A stretch of DNA of 64,000 bases, taken from Sphingobacteriales bacterium. Its GTDB lineage: Bacteria > Bacteroidota > Bacteroidia > Chitinophagales > Chitinophagaceae. The stretch is taken from NCBI GenBank assembly GCA_003963365.1, contig RXJG01000004.1:1246554-1310553 (forward strand). The letters run 5' to 3'. The position numbers and the translations under genes are program-made. Below, in pieces: positions 33,324 through 42,349 of the stretch. The notes under the pieces were generated by a model. The model was given only the letters and a program-made list of their open reading frames with translations, made no database searches and had not been told where the DNA came from. Position 1 is the first letter of the stretch; each line of letters starts with the position of its first letter.

Positions 33324-35785
33324 TTGATACCAAAAGTGAAATTATAATTTTCATACCGCCATTGTCTTCCGTTTTTACCAAATACATTTTTTAAATTGAT
33401 GGCCGGTATCTGCCATCCGTTGTTTGCTGAAATATCAGGTCGTTTGAAACGGAAACCAAAATCAAAACGAAGAATAAAATAATTAAAGTCTAACCTCAAT
33501 CCGGTTCCTAATCCCACCGCTAATTGTTTATACAGGTTGTTTAGTTTAAATACTTTGGGATCATCCGTTACATTTTGATCTTTTTTAATAGCCCACACAT
33601 TTCCGGCATCCATAAACACAGCACCTTTAAGATTGATTACATTATTGAAGAGTGGTGCTATATCATAACGGTATTCTACGTTGGCTTCTATTTGCACATC
33701 ACCCACCCGATCATTAAAACGACTGGTACCCGGTTGATAAACCGGGAATGCTGCTCCGCCTAAGCCCAACGAACGTATAGGCCATGCCCGCATGCTATTA
33801 GGGCCACCGGCAAAATATTGTTTAAAGAAAGGTAAACCGGAATCACCCCTGACGGGTGTACCGGCGCCAATAAAAGCTCTTAAGGCCAGCGTTGATTTCT
33901 GGAAATTGATAAAACGTTTATATTCCACATCCGCTTTTACATATTGCCGTAAATTTTTTAAAACAGTCTGATCCTTAAACCATTTTTTTATCTCCCCAAA
34001 AAGTACACCCGATTCTTCGAGGTTGATCTTTAAACTATGCACTATGTTGGCTTTTTTGGAAGCCAATGAGAAAAGATAAGTAGTACTTAACCCCATTACC
34101 AGTGAAGTTTGAAAAGAGTTTTTAAGAAACGGATTGTCTTTTATAGCATCTTTAAATGCCTGCGATTCATTATAAAGGTTGGTATAATCAACATTCATTT
34201 TAGCCGTACGGGCAAGATTTGCTTTTTGTTTCCAGTCATAACCGGCTCCCACACTAAAGGATGCCAGGTTGAAAAACCCCACCCGATTGAGAGAAGATAC
34301 GTTACCGCTAAGATTGGTTGATTTGTAAATCATTGGTTTTTTCTTCCATAATATAAACAAATCTACCAGTGGAATCACTTTAATGAATTTGGGAAATACA
34401 TAATTATTGGTAAGTCCGAGTTCCCTTGAGTTCTGGCTCCAATTATCTTTAGTATTGTATTCAACACCGCCACGTAAACTTAATGAAGCCCTTACGCCCT
34501 GTTTTGCTACATTCCTGTCTGTTAGTGATACGTTACTTAAAAAACCAAGTATATTACCATTTCCACTTCCCGCCGTACTCACATTGGTAGAAAAGCTGGA
34601 TTCTACATTGGCAGAAAAACTGTACCGTTTTACAGGCGTGAGATAAAAATTAAAATTCACCCTGCCGGCAGAATCCTGGTAAGTGGAATCAATATACGAT
34701 TGTACATTCACTACCTGCCAGGAGCCCAGCAGGTTAATATTATTGATGGTACGTACATAATCCTCTTCCCTGTATAAAGCTCCTTTCTTTAAATAAATAT
34801 TGTTGGCTAAATACGATGTTTTGAATTTATACATGTTGTATACCACACGTATGTTACTGTCTTTTGACAAAGTTGTTTCAAGAAAACTGGTATCCCGCAG
34901 GAAATTAAAATCCGGGTATATGTTTATGTTGCCAATGTAATATTTTTTTAATTTGGAGGTGTCATATACAGTTGGTTTAACACTGTCAATCTTCGGACGC
35001 ATTTTCATCAGCACATTAATCATGGGCCGCCTGTTTTTACTGCGGGCCAAAATAATGATACGTTCAAAATCGCTGAGGGCGGGATTTAATAATGCTTTAT
35101 TTACTGTATCAACATCCGCATACAAATCACCACGGTTAATATTATAGTATCCATTGTTCCTGTAATCAGCCAGCAGGCGGTTAATTTCTCCGGAAACTTT
35201 TTCAACTGTAAATGGCTTTCCCTTTTTAAGCAGGGCATCCTCTAACTTATTATTGGTTATTCTTTGCAGATCTGCTGTAGGAAGGATATAATTAAGCGAA
35301 TCGATGATTGTGTTTTTTTTGGTATCCACTTTAAAAGTCGTAATAACGGGGTACTGCCCTTTTTTTATGTATTTATTGGAGGAATCAACAAAATGTTCTG
35401 CAGACACTTCTGCTCTGAAATAGCCAAGGTTATTCATCAAAAGCTTAATATTCCTCATGGAGCGGTTAACTGCATTGGTATCAAAAGCAGGTGGATTTTT
35501 TATAAGACCTTTAAAAATAGCCCTGTCAAGCACCCTTGCCATCATACTGTCATCCAATTGTGCTGCAATCCGGCTCTTTAATTCTGATTTTTGTGAGGCA
35601 CTGAGAGAATCCGTTTTTATTTCAAATTTATTATGGTACACAAAGGTGACCCCTTTCTGAAAATTTTTTACTTTATAATCTGGTATTTTATTCTTCTTAA
35701 AAATAAAACAGGCGGGCAGCAATGCAGAAAATAGTATAAGGATAGCGAAACACCGAACGATATTTATTCCTTTCTTTACAATCAT
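33311..35785 (-). CDS. TamL-like BamA-superfamily outer-membrane lipoprotein
   Basis: From the ATG at 35785 the product is 824 residues. It starts with a signal peptide and lipobox LLPAC, continues with POTRA-like domains (about 40-410) and ends with a 16-strand-type Omp85 barrel (GTPVRGDSGLPFFKQYFAGGPNSMRAWPIRSLG, closing YNFTFGINYAF). A lipidated N-terminus on a BamA-like protein is the hallmark of Bacteroidota TamL. An upstream in-frame ATG at 35830 would lie inside the divergent methyltransferase gene and spoil the signal peptide. The divergent RNA methyltransferase neighbour is common for tamL in this phylum (from memory). Confidence 0.9.
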   Translation of the reverse strand: MIVKKGINIVRCFAILILFSALLPACFIFKKNKIPDYKVKNFQKGVTFVYHNKFEIKTDSLSASQKSELKSRIAAQLDDSMMARVLDRAIFKGLIKNPPAFDTNAVNRSMRNIKLLMNNLGYFRAEVSAEHFVDSSNKYIKKGQYPVITTFKVDTKKNTIIDSLNYILPTADLQRITNNKLEDALLKKGKPFTVEKVSGEINRLLADYRNNGYYNINRGDLYADVDTVNKALLNPALSDFERIIILARSKNRRPMINVLMKMRPKIDSVKPTVYDTSKLKKYYIGNINIYPDFNFLRDTSFLETTLSKDSNIRVVYNMYKFKTSYLANNIYLKKGALYREEDYVRTINNINLLGSWQVVNVQSYIDSTYQDSAGRVNFNFYLTPVKRYSFSANVESSFSTNVSTAGSGNGNILGFLSNVSLTDRNVAKQGVRASLSLRGGVEYNTKDNWSQNSRELGLTNNYVFPKFIKVIPLVDLFILWKKKPMIYKSTNLSGNVSSLNRVGFFNLASFSVGAGYDWKQKANLARTAKMNVDYTNLYNESQAFKDAIKDNPFLKNSFQTSLVMGLSTTYLFSLASKKANIVHSLKINLEESGVLFGEIKKWFKDQTVLKNLRQYVKADVEYKRFINFQKSTLALRAFIGAGTPVRGDSGLPFFKQYFAGGPNSMRAWPIRSLGLGGAAFPVYQPGTSRFNDRVGDVQIEANVEYRYDIAPLFNNVINLKGAVFMDAGNVWAIKKDQNVTDDPKVFKLNNLYKQLAVGLGTGLRLDFNYFILRFDFGFRFKRPDISANNGWQIPAINLKNVFGKNGRQWRYENYNFTFGINYAF

Positions 35786-35797
35786 AAATGCGTAATC

Positions 35798-36541
35798 ATG
35801 CTGGGTAAAGCGCAGGCCAAATATATTCAAAGTTTAAGCCATAAAAAATTCAGGGATGAAGAAAACCTGTTTATTGCAGAAGGCCCTAAAATAGCTGCGG
35901 AAATTTTGCAGGAAAAGCCTCATGCAGTAAAGCAAATATATGCATTGGATGAGTGGCTGATTAAAAATAAAAATTTGGTTAAAAATATTGATGCAACGGC
36001 TATTACTCCTGTAAATGAAAATGAGCTGGAACGAATATCACAGCTAAGCACACCCAACCAGGTTTTGTTGCTGGTAGAAAAGTTTAGCATTGATGATAAT
36101 ATTGATTTGAATAAAGAACTCGTGATAATGCTGGATGCCATTCAGGATCCCGGCAATTTGGGAACCATCATCCGCATTGCTGATTGGTTTGGTGTAAAGC
36201 ATATTATTTGTTCGGCTGATTGTGCCGATGCTTACAATACCAAAGTAATACAGTCAACTATGGGTAGTATTATGCGGGTAAATGTATTGTATAAAGACCT
36301 GCCTGCATTTTTAAAACTTCAAAAAAATGTTCGCATATATGCGGCTGTGCTGGAAGGAACACCCATACAAAAACTCAGCGGTGAACATACCGGTATATTA
36401 TTGATCGGTAATGAAAGCAAAGGTATCAGTGAAGAGTTGCTGCAATTGGCGAATAAAAAAATTACAATCTCAAAAAAAGGAAATGCTGAATCATTAAATG
36501 CGGCAGTGGCTACGGGAATTATTTTGTCGCATCTTATTTAG
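35798..36541 (+). CDS. SpoU/TrmH-family RNA 2-O-ribose methyltransferase
   Basis: A 247-residue SPOUT methyltransferase. The N-terminal substrate-binding domain (about 1-90) starts SLSHKKFRDEENLFIAEGPKI. The knotted catalytic domain has LDAIQDPGNLGTIIRIADWFG, IIQSTMGSIMRV-like and LLIGNESKGISEEL, with NAESLNAAVATGIIL at the C-terminus. It probably modifies rRNA. Only 12 bases separate its ATG from the divergent tamL ATG, so each promoter must lie within the other coding region. Confidence 0.92.
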   Translation: MLGKAQAKYIQSLSHKKFRDEENLFIAEGPKIAAEILQEKPHAVKQIYALDEWLIKNKNLVKNIDATAITPVNENELERISQLSTPNQVLLLVEKFSIDDNIDLNKELVIMLDAIQDPGNLGTIIRIADWFGVKHIICSADCADAYNTKVIQSTMGSIMRVNVLYKDLPAFLKLQKNVRIYAAVLEGTPIQKLSGEHTGILLIGNESKGISEELLQLANKKITISKKGNAESLNAAVATGIILSHLI

Positions 36542-36559
36542 GCGTTTGTCACACTACAA

Positions 36560-37306
36560 TTAATTTTTCTTCGCCACCACCATCCAATCCCATGGATAAG
36601 GTTCAGCCAGCCACTTCGGCGGATTATGAAATTCAGTTGCCCAGGTATAGTTGATCTTTTCAATTCTATCCACCGTAAATCCTTCCAGCGTTAATAATAG
36701 CTGAAGTTCTTCCTGCAAATAATGTTTAGTAGGTACATTATCAATATCCGTAACACCCTGTTTTATATTCTTTGCCAAAGCATATGCTTTCTCTACACTT
36801 TCAATCCGCTCTTTATGATCATCATCCACATTCCAGCGGTGAGCAATGATGTTGGTGTACAGTTTTGATTCAAGTGAAGGAACCACTAATATCAAATGAC
36901 CATCTTTGTTGATGCAGATATTGAGTGATTGAAAAAAGTTGATACGCTTTTTTAAGTCATGCGTTAAAATAGCATTGATGCATACTGCCACATCACAGGG
37001 AGTAACCGTAAGGTTATCGGCACTCATATCCATCCGCACATATTCTACGTTGGGGTAGGCGGTGCATCTTTCTTTGGCTATGTCTAAATTTTTAGCTGAT
37101 ATATCGGTAGCAATTACCTGTTTAAACGCAGTGGCTAACAACGGTATCCATTTGCCAATGGCACAACCTAAATCTGTAACTGTTTTTTCTTTGGAAGCAA
37201 TTTGTTCAATCGCGGTAACAATTTTTCCGCTTTTATCGTTTTTAAGTACGTCAAAAATTTCTTCGTTGTAGCTCGGGGCAATACGTTCCCAGTATTTCCT
37301 GTCCAT
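36560..37306 (-). CDS. Class I SAM-dependent methyltransferase
   Basis: A 248-residue protein with SAM motif I TDLGCAIGKWIPLLA (about 44-58), motif II ATDISAKNLDIAKERC and PCDVAVCINAIL at motif IV. The substrate is not evident; the fold resembles small-molecule methyltransferases. It is convergent with the SpoU methyltransferase and has no operon partner. Confidence 0.85.
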   Translation of the reverse strand: MDRKYWERIAPSYNEEIFDVLKNDKSGKIVTAIEQIASKEKTVTDLGCAIGKWIPLLATAFKQVIATDISAKNLDIAKERCTAYPNVEYVRMDMSADNLTVTPCDVAVCINAILTHDLKKRINFFQSLNICINKDGHLILVVPSLESKLYTNIIAHRWNVDDDHKERIESVEKAYALAKNIKQGVTDIDNVPTKHYLQEELQLLLTLEGFTVDRIEKINYTWATEFHNPPKWLAEPYPWDWMVVAKKN

Positions 37307-37383
37307 GCGTTAAAGATAATTGTTTGTACGAAACCGGTATTTAATAAATAGAAATGATGATTAATAAAGAAAGTTAAAGAAAT

Positions 37384-37416
37384 AAAAAATCCCTCCTGCA
37401 ACAGGAAGGATTTTTA
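37384..37416 (-). terminator. Terminator after the 37446-38165 gene
   Basis: On the minus strand AAATCCTTCCTG-TTG-CAGGAGGGATTT (one mismatch) is followed by TTTATTTC. Confidence 0.75.
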
Positions 37417-37445
37417 TGTAATATATAATTAATGATGAGAAAGTC

Positions 37446-38165
37446 TTATTTCGATCCAAGATCATTTCTTACAAAAAGCAATTCACTCCAGCGGCTTTCC
37501 ACAATCTTTGCATAATCTTCCAGGTAATGTGTCCAGGCGCCTTCTCCATATACTTCATTATATCTTTCGGGAAACGATTTCCGGTAGCTGGCATCTAATT
37601 CTTTCAACCCTGCCTTTAATCTTGTTACCTGTGATATTTGCGGTGCTCCTGAATACACTGTGTGATACACCGCCACACTTTCGTTGCTGGCCTGCCATAC
37701 TTTTTTCATTCTTTTTACTAAATCATTCAATGCAGTTAACATTCCCGGTTTGGGATGTATGTGGTTGATTATTATTTTATCTGCATAATCTGTCATGGCT
37801 ACATTACTGAGGGCGGTATCAAATTCATTATAACTGCTGGTGCCCTGGCTGGTAATATACGGCGCAACATTTTTATTCCAGTCTGCCTGGTGTTCAGCGC
37901 TAAGGTCACCTCTTTTATCAAATTCATCCCAGCTCAATGGTCCTTCAATTACATGAAACCCGTTAGCATCCGGCCCGCTTTGTATTTCATACACCCGCCA
38001 CTTCCAGTTGCCTGTATGATATTTCTGTGCATGAGCAGCCATGCCTTTTTCAAATTCGGCTATTTTATCAGGTTTTGGAAAAACACGAAAACTGTTGATG
38101 ACATTTTTTGTCTGACTGATGCTTAATAAAGGTATAAGCAGCAGGATGAAGAAAAATTTTCTCAT
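37446..38165 (-). CDS. Secreted protein of unknown function
   Basis: A 239-residue protein with a signal peptide (1-18). The body has two similar halves: strand-helix patterns beginning NVINSFRVFPKPDKIAEFEKGM and KIIINHIHPKPGMLTALNDLVKRMKKVW. This suggests a tandem dimeric alpha-beta-barrel (ferredoxin-like) fold such as seen in monooxygenase-like proteins. I do not recognise a named family. It is monocistronic with its own terminator. Confidence 0.7.
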   Translation of the reverse strand: MRKFFFILLLIPLLSISQTKNVINSFRVFPKPDKIAEFEKGMAAHAQKYHTGNWKWRVYEIQSGPDANGFHVIEGPLSWDEFDKRGDLSAEHQADWNKNVAPYITSQGTSSYNEFDTALSNVAMTDYADKIIINHIHPKPGMLTALNDLVKRMKKVWQASNESVAVYHTVYSGAPQISQVTRLKAGLKELDASYRKSFPERYNEVYGEGAWTHYLEDYAKIVESRWSELLFVRNDLGSK

Positions 38166-38284
38166 GTGTTTAAATTTTTAAGAATGAAGAAAGAGGTTGG
38201 GTGAGCCTTGAATAGGGGGCGAAAGAATAAAAAAGGTAGAACGATTTCCATAGGGTACAAAATTTTTTATTGTAGTTTGCAACT

Positions 38285-38803
38285 ATGAGTGGAATAATTA
38301 TCAGACCGGTTAATATGAATGATGCTGCAACGATAGCTGACCTCAGCCGCAAAACTTTTTACGAAACGTTTGCGCAGTACAACACAAAGGAGAACATGGA
38401 TAAGTTCATGAACGAACAATTTACCCGTGAAGGGTTGATAAAAGAGGTAGAAGAGAGCAACGGCTATTTTTTTATGGCTTGGGATGATGAAAAACCGGTT
38501 GGTTATGTAAAGATGCATGATGGAGATAGGTATAATGCGTTTGGTAATAAATCTTCTGTGGAAATTGTTCGCATTTATGCTGACCAGTCGGTAATTGGAA
38601 AAGGAGTGGGGAGTGCTATGATGCAGTTTTGTTTGGATGAAGCAAAGCGAATGAACCGTACCATCATTTGGTTAGGTGTGTGGGAGAAGAATGACCGGGC
38701 CATTGCCTTTTACGAAAAATGGGGATTTAAAAAATTTGGCAAACATGATTTTTGGCTGGGCGATGACCGGCAGACGGATTGGTTGATGATGCGGGAGCTG
38801 TGA
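38285..38803 (+). CDS. GNAT-family N-acetyltransferase
   Basis: A 172-residue acetyltransferase. The acetyl-CoA motif reads VIGKGVGSAMMQFCLDEA (Q/RxxGxG variant, about 103-120). It is preceded by the strand SVEIVRIYADQ and followed by WLGVWEKNDRAIAFYEKWGF, typical of GNATs. The substrate is unknown. It stands alone upstream of the YCII/DinB/sigma cluster. Confidence 0.92.
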   Translation: MSGIIIRPVNMNDAATIADLSRKTFYETFAQYNTKENMDKFMNEQFTREGLIKEVEESNGYFFMAWDDEKPVGYVKMHDGDRYNAFGNKSSVEIVRIYADQSVIGKGVGSAMMQFCLDEAKRMNRTIIWLGVWEKNDRAIAFYEKWGFKKFGKHDFWLGDDRQTDWLMMREL

Positions 38804-38893
38804 TTAAAAAAAACATTTAACCGTTTGTCCAGATTTGTTTCAGTACAGCGTCAATATGAGGTAAATTAATTGTCAAATTCAAAAACAATTCTC

Positions 38894-39238
38894 ATGGAAA
38901 AGTTCATGTTGATCTTTCACGGCGGTATGGCCGCCCAGGGCAAACGACCTACTCCCGAACAAATGCAGGCAGAAATGACTAAATGGATGGCCTGGATTGA
39001 CCGGCTGGCTAAAGCTGGTAAATATGTTAGCGGTGAGCCGTTGCTGCCCGGTGGTAAACTCGTTAGCGGCAAGGATAAAAAAGTAATGGATGGTCCTTAT
39101 ACAGAAGGTAAGGAACTGGTGGGCGGATTTTTTATCATCAACGCTGCTGATATAAATGAAGCAGTGGAAATAAGCAAAGATTGTCCAGATTTTGAATATG
39201 GCGGCAGTGTGCAGGTAAGGCAGATAATGAAGATGTAA
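38894..39238 (+). CDS. YCII (DGPF)-domain protein of an ECF42-type cluster
   Basis: The ATG at 38894 gives 114 residues (MEKFMLIFHGG); a TTG eight codons earlier is less likely. The YCII/DGPF family motif appears as VMDGPYTEGKELVGGFFII, with Tyr where Phe is usual. Such proteins are typically encoded beside ECF42-type sigma factors and may be part of their response. That sigma gene follows about 700 bp downstream. An inverted-repeat element has been inserted between this gene and the DinB gene. Confidence 0.85.
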   Translation: MEKFMLIFHGGMAAQGKRPTPEQMQAEMTKWMAWIDRLAKAGKYVSGEPLLPGGKLVSGKDKKVMDGPYTEGKELVGGFFIINAADINEAVEISKDCPDFEYGGSVQVRQIMKM

Positions 39239-39279
39239 TTTGATGATTGGGTGATTTGTAAATTAACCGATGAAATACA

Positions 39280-39424
39280 AAGAGGCTGTCTCAAAATCTT
39301 AATAAGTTCACGCAAAGAACCGCAAATTGAAATGCAGCGCAAAAAACAATGATTAGAATTCAGCTTATTGCGTTCTTTGTTTTCTGGCGTTCTTTGCAGA
39401 AAAATAATTTTGAGACAGCGTCTT
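39280..39424. mobile_element. MITE-like 145-bp element
   Basis: Terminal inverted repeats of 18 bp match at 17 positions: AAGAGGCTGTCTCAAAAT at 39280-39297 against the inverse complement of 39407-39424. Inside are inverted decamer-like units with a GCAAAGAAC / GTTCTTTGC core. There is no open frame. The end sequence resembles insertion-sequence termini I have seen in Bacteroidota (GAGGCTGTCTCAAAA), so a non-autonomous element is likely. No target duplication is obvious. Confidence 0.7.
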
Positions 39425-39478
39425 GCATAATTGATAACAGATCATTATGCGGATGATCATTAACTTGCCAATAAAAAG

Positions 39479-39931
39479 ATGAAAGAAACCATCAGCCAGT
39501 TACAGGATATTATTGCACAGTATGAACCGATGCTGCTTCAGTTAAAAGAAGAACAGTTAACTGCTAAACCCAACCCTGCCAAATGGAGTAAGAAAGAGAT
39601 CATCGGGCATTTGATTGATTCCGCCTTATCCAATGCAAGAAGATTTGTAGTGGCGCAGTATGAAGATGCTCCTCATATTGTATATGCACAGGATACATGG
39701 GTTAAAGCATCAGGTTATCAGAATTATGATGCTGCTGATTTAATAAGCTTATGGCGGTTGCTGAATAAACATATCGTTTCTATTCTTTCTAATATGAATC
39801 CTGAACTGTATAGCAGAACCTGTGTTACCGGCGAACCACATACTATTGAATGGCTGGCGGCTGATTACAATAAACATTTGCTCCATCATATGCATGTAAT
39901 CCTTGACCGGGAGCCGGTTGTTTATCCGTAA
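39479..39931 (+). CDS. DinB-family (four-helix bundle) protein
   Basis: A 150-residue protein with the DinB/YfiT-type helical pattern and metal-ligand histidines: KEIIGHLIDSALSNARRF, then HTIEWLAADYNKHLLHHM at the end. The family comprises metal-binding enzymes, often thiol transferases; the substrate here is unknown. Its 3-prime end overlaps the open frame of the sigma gene, so the two are probably co-expressed. Confidence 0.87.
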   Translation: MKETISQLQDIIAQYEPMLLQLKEEQLTAKPNPAKWSKKEIIGHLIDSALSNARRFVVAQYEDAPHIVYAQDTWVKASGYQNYDAADLISLWRLLNKHIVSILSNMNPELYSRTCVTGEPHTIEWLAADYNKHLLHHMHVILDREPVVYP

Positions 39932-39953
39932 ATTAGATCATAAAATTAATGGC

Positions 39954-41213
39954 TTGAGTTCCGGTTCATTTATTCATCAAACAGTTGATCATCTTTTCCG
40001 GCACGAATCGGGTAAACTCATTGCGTCCTTAACCAAAGTATTTGGTCCGCATAATATAGAATTAGCGGAAGATGTGGTGCAGGATACCTTGTTAAAAGCC
40101 ATGCATACCTGGAAGATGGGATCAATACCGGATAATCCTACCGCCTGGTTATTTACGGTGGCAAAGAATAAAGCCATTGATGTTATTCGTAAACAAAAAA
40201 GACAAAAGGAATTTGCAGATAACATATCCCATCTTTTAAAATCTGAATATACTTTGTCAGCCACCATCAACGATATCGTTTCTGCCGGTGAAATAGAAGA
40301 TGACCAGTTGCGGATGATGTTTACCTGTTGTCATCCATCGCTGAGTACAGAAAGCCAGGTAGCATTGATATTAAAAACACTTTGCGGTTTTAGTGTGGCG
40401 GAAATAGCCAAATCATTTATTTGTGCTGTTGACACGATTGATAAACGATTGTACCGGGCCAAACTACAGTTCAGAGAAAATAAGATTGCCTACGAGATAC
40501 CATCGGGAAATGAATTAGAACAACGATTGGAAAATGTATTGACGGCGATCTATCTTTTGTTTAATGAAGGTTATAACTCAGCGCAGCATGCAGAACTGGT
40601 ACGAAAAGAGTTACAGGATGAAGCTATCAGGCTGGCTGAATTGTTATTGAAGAATAATATTACAGCCAAGCCGCAAGTGTATGCTTTGCTGTCTTTAATG
40701 TGTGTTACGGCTGCCCGTAATAAAGCCCGTGTTGACAATAAAGGAAACATCATCTTATTGCAGCAACAAAACAGGAACTTATGGAATAATGAGCTGATAG
40801 CAAGAGGAATTAATTATATGGAAGAAGCAGCTTCCGGTGAAACCATCACCACCTATCATGTGGAAGCAATGATTGCCTGTGAATATGTAATGGCCAATAC
40901 TTACGAGCAGACCAACTGGCCGGCCATATTGCGTTATTATGATGTACTGTACCGGCTAAAGCCTACACCCGTTGTGGCATTAAACCGTGCCGTAATTATA
41001 AGTGAGTTAGATGGGCCGGAGGCGGCAATTGAGGCTGTACATTCCATTCCCGGTATTAACGCTATTAAAAATTATTACCTGCTGCCCTCTATTTTAGGTG
41101 AGTTACATAAAAAGGCCGGTCATATTGATGAGGCCAATCAATATTTCAGGGAAGCTGCTGATTTAACCAGTAATGAATCGGAAAAGAAATTACTATTTGA
41201 TAAAATGAAATAA
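39954..41213 (+). CDS. ECF42-type sigma factor with long C-terminal TPR-like extension
   Basis: The protein has sigma region 2 (LAEDVVQDTLLKAMHTW, NPTAWLFTVAKNKAIDVIRKQKR) and region 4 (LRMMFTCCHPSLSTESQVALILKTLCGFSVAEIAKSF). A further 200-plus residues follow, as in ECF42 proteins (ERLENVLTAIYLLFNEGY, then TPR-like helices). There is no ATG at the expected place. A TTG at 39954 puts 12 residues before HLFRHES, matching relatives; the frame is open back to TTG 39903 inside dinB. ECF42 factors lack an anti-sigma and pair with DGPF/YCII proteins, as seen here. Confidence 0.88.
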   Translation: MSSGSFIHQTVDHLFRHESGKLIASLTKVFGPHNIELAEDVVQDTLLKAMHTWKMGSIPDNPTAWLFTVAKNKAIDVIRKQKRQKEFADNISHLLKSEYTLSATINDIVSAGEIEDDQLRMMFTCCHPSLSTESQVALILKTLCGFSVAEIAKSFICAVDTIDKRLYRAKLQFRENKIAYEIPSGNELEQRLENVLTAIYLLFNEGYNSAQHAELVRKELQDEAIRLAELLLKNNITAKPQVYALLSLMCVTAARNKARVDNKGNIILLQQQNRNLWNNELIARGINYMEEAASGETITTYHVEAMIACEYVMANTYEQTNWPAILRYYDVLYRLKPTPVVALNRAVIISELDGPEAAIEAVHSIPGINAIKNYYLLPSILGELHKKAGHIDEANQYFREAADLTSNESEKKLLFDKMK

Positions 41214-41244
41214 AAAAACCTCCATTGTAAAACGGAGGTTTTTT
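41213..41244 (+). terminator. Terminator after the ECF42-type gene, probably bidirectional
   Basis: AAAAAACCTCC / GGAGGTTTTTT with a ten-base loop, followed by ATTTG. The symmetric A and T runs mean it can also end the small minus-strand gene at 41250-41384. Confidence 0.88.
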
Positions 41245-41249
41245 ATTTG

Positions 41250-41384
41250 TTAGTTGCTTACGAAGAGTTTAAGTGCAGCGATCAATACATAGATAAACAT
41301 GTACATTACGACCAGCATAAACCCTGCTAAAGCACCTACTTTAATTAAGATTTGCCACAAGGGCGAGGGTGCCTGGGTGTTCAT
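41250..41384 (-). CDS. Small single-pass membrane protein (44 residues)
   Basis: A 44-codon frame starts ATG AAC ACC CAG. Its N-terminus is MNTQAPSPLWQ and a long hydrophobic helix follows (about 12-42, containing VGALAGFMLVVMYMFIYVL). The terminator at 41213-41244 ends it precisely, and the region upstream is free of other genes. These support a real gene despite its size. No known family is recognised; it may be a small membrane regulator or subunit. Confidence 0.65.
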   Translation of the reverse strand: MNTQAPSPLWQILIKVGALAGFMLVVMYMFIYVLIAALKLFVSN

Positions 41385-41501
41385 AGTTTTTCATTTTAGA
41401 TACGGGTAGTAATAGGAATTAATACCTTCAAAGTAACTATATATATGTTCAAATGACAATAGCAAAACCCCTGAACAATCTTTTTCGTAAAATTACTGCT
41501 C

Positions 41502-42266
41502 TCACCATCTTTTTAATTGATCTTTATAAAATACCCATTCAGGTGTATATATAATATTGTCATTATTAGCAAAATACCAGGGACTATTGGAGTATTTGGG
41601 GTTTTTAAGTACATGAATATCCTGTGCCGGCATATAACTCTGTGCCAGCATATAAGCTTTCTTACCCTCTTTATTAATTGCCGCATCTACCACTATAACA
41701 GCATGACCTGGTGAACCTCCTTTTATTAAAACATCACCGGGTTTAATATTTTCATAACCCTTAACCTGATTTAATTGTATGGATAATGAAGCTGTTCCGC
41801 AGTTAGCAAATACCCGCAGTAAATATTTATCAAAATGCTCTTTGGTATAAGGCGGAGAAAATGGATAAACCCGGTGTGCATTATCAATAAAAATAATTTC
41901 ACTGAATCTTTTTTGAGCAAACAGGTATTCGGCCCTAATCCGCATTACTGCATCGGCACATTGCTGCAAGTCCACTTTAGGAACGGGTATGTCCAGCACG
42001 GCATATTGTGCGGACTGGTTACGTTTAGGTACGCCATTATACAGGTAAACCGTTTTATCTTTTTTCAATTTTATATTTCTGAGAAAACTGGTGAATGAAT
42101 TTTCATCCGCCGTTATTCTTTCAAACCCTTCAGGAGGAGGAATATCGCCTATTGATGTAATGGAAGTTTTAAAACTGTCAGTAGAAAAGTTTGGCTGAAC
42201 ATTTGCAGAAGGCTGACTGCATGAAAAAAAGGGAAGCGCAGCCATTAGTAGCAGTATCGGTTTCAT
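41502..42266 (-). CDS. DUF4846-family lipoprotein
   Basis: A 254-residue protein with lipobox FFSC (Cys16). The body matches the DUF4846 pattern: PPPEGFERI near the start, VYLYNGVPKRNQSAQYAVLDI, QCADAVMRIRAEYLFAQKRF, NCGTASLSIQL and GDVLIKGGSPGHAVIVVD. The Cys followed later by GHAVIVVD hints at a papain/NlpC-like fold (inference). It is monocistronic and divergent from the response-regulator gene. Confidence 0.82.
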   Translation of the reverse strand: MKPILLLMAALPFFSCSQPSANVQPNFSTDSFKTSITSIGDIPPPEGFERITADENSFTSFLRNIKLKKDKTVYLYNGVPKRNQSAQYAVLDIPVPKVDLQQCADAVMRIRAEYLFAQKRFSEIIFIDNAHRVYPFSPPYTKEHFDKYLLRVFANCGTASLSIQLNQVKGYENIKPGDVLIKGGSPGHAVIVVDAAINKEGKKAYMLAQSYMPAQDIHVLKNPKYSNSPWYFANNDNIIYTPEWVFYKDQLKRW

Positions 42267-42349
42267 TTTCCTTACTTTTGGTTTAAATGAGATTTACTGA
42301 TAACGGTAATCCATAAAAAATACACGTTAACGAATAATTAAATCACCGT

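Noticed and set aside
35786-35830. N-terminal extension of the TamL-like gene to the ATG at 35830
   Set aside because: It would overlap the divergent methyltransferase start and place 15 polar residues before a clean lipoprotein signal peptide starting at 35785.
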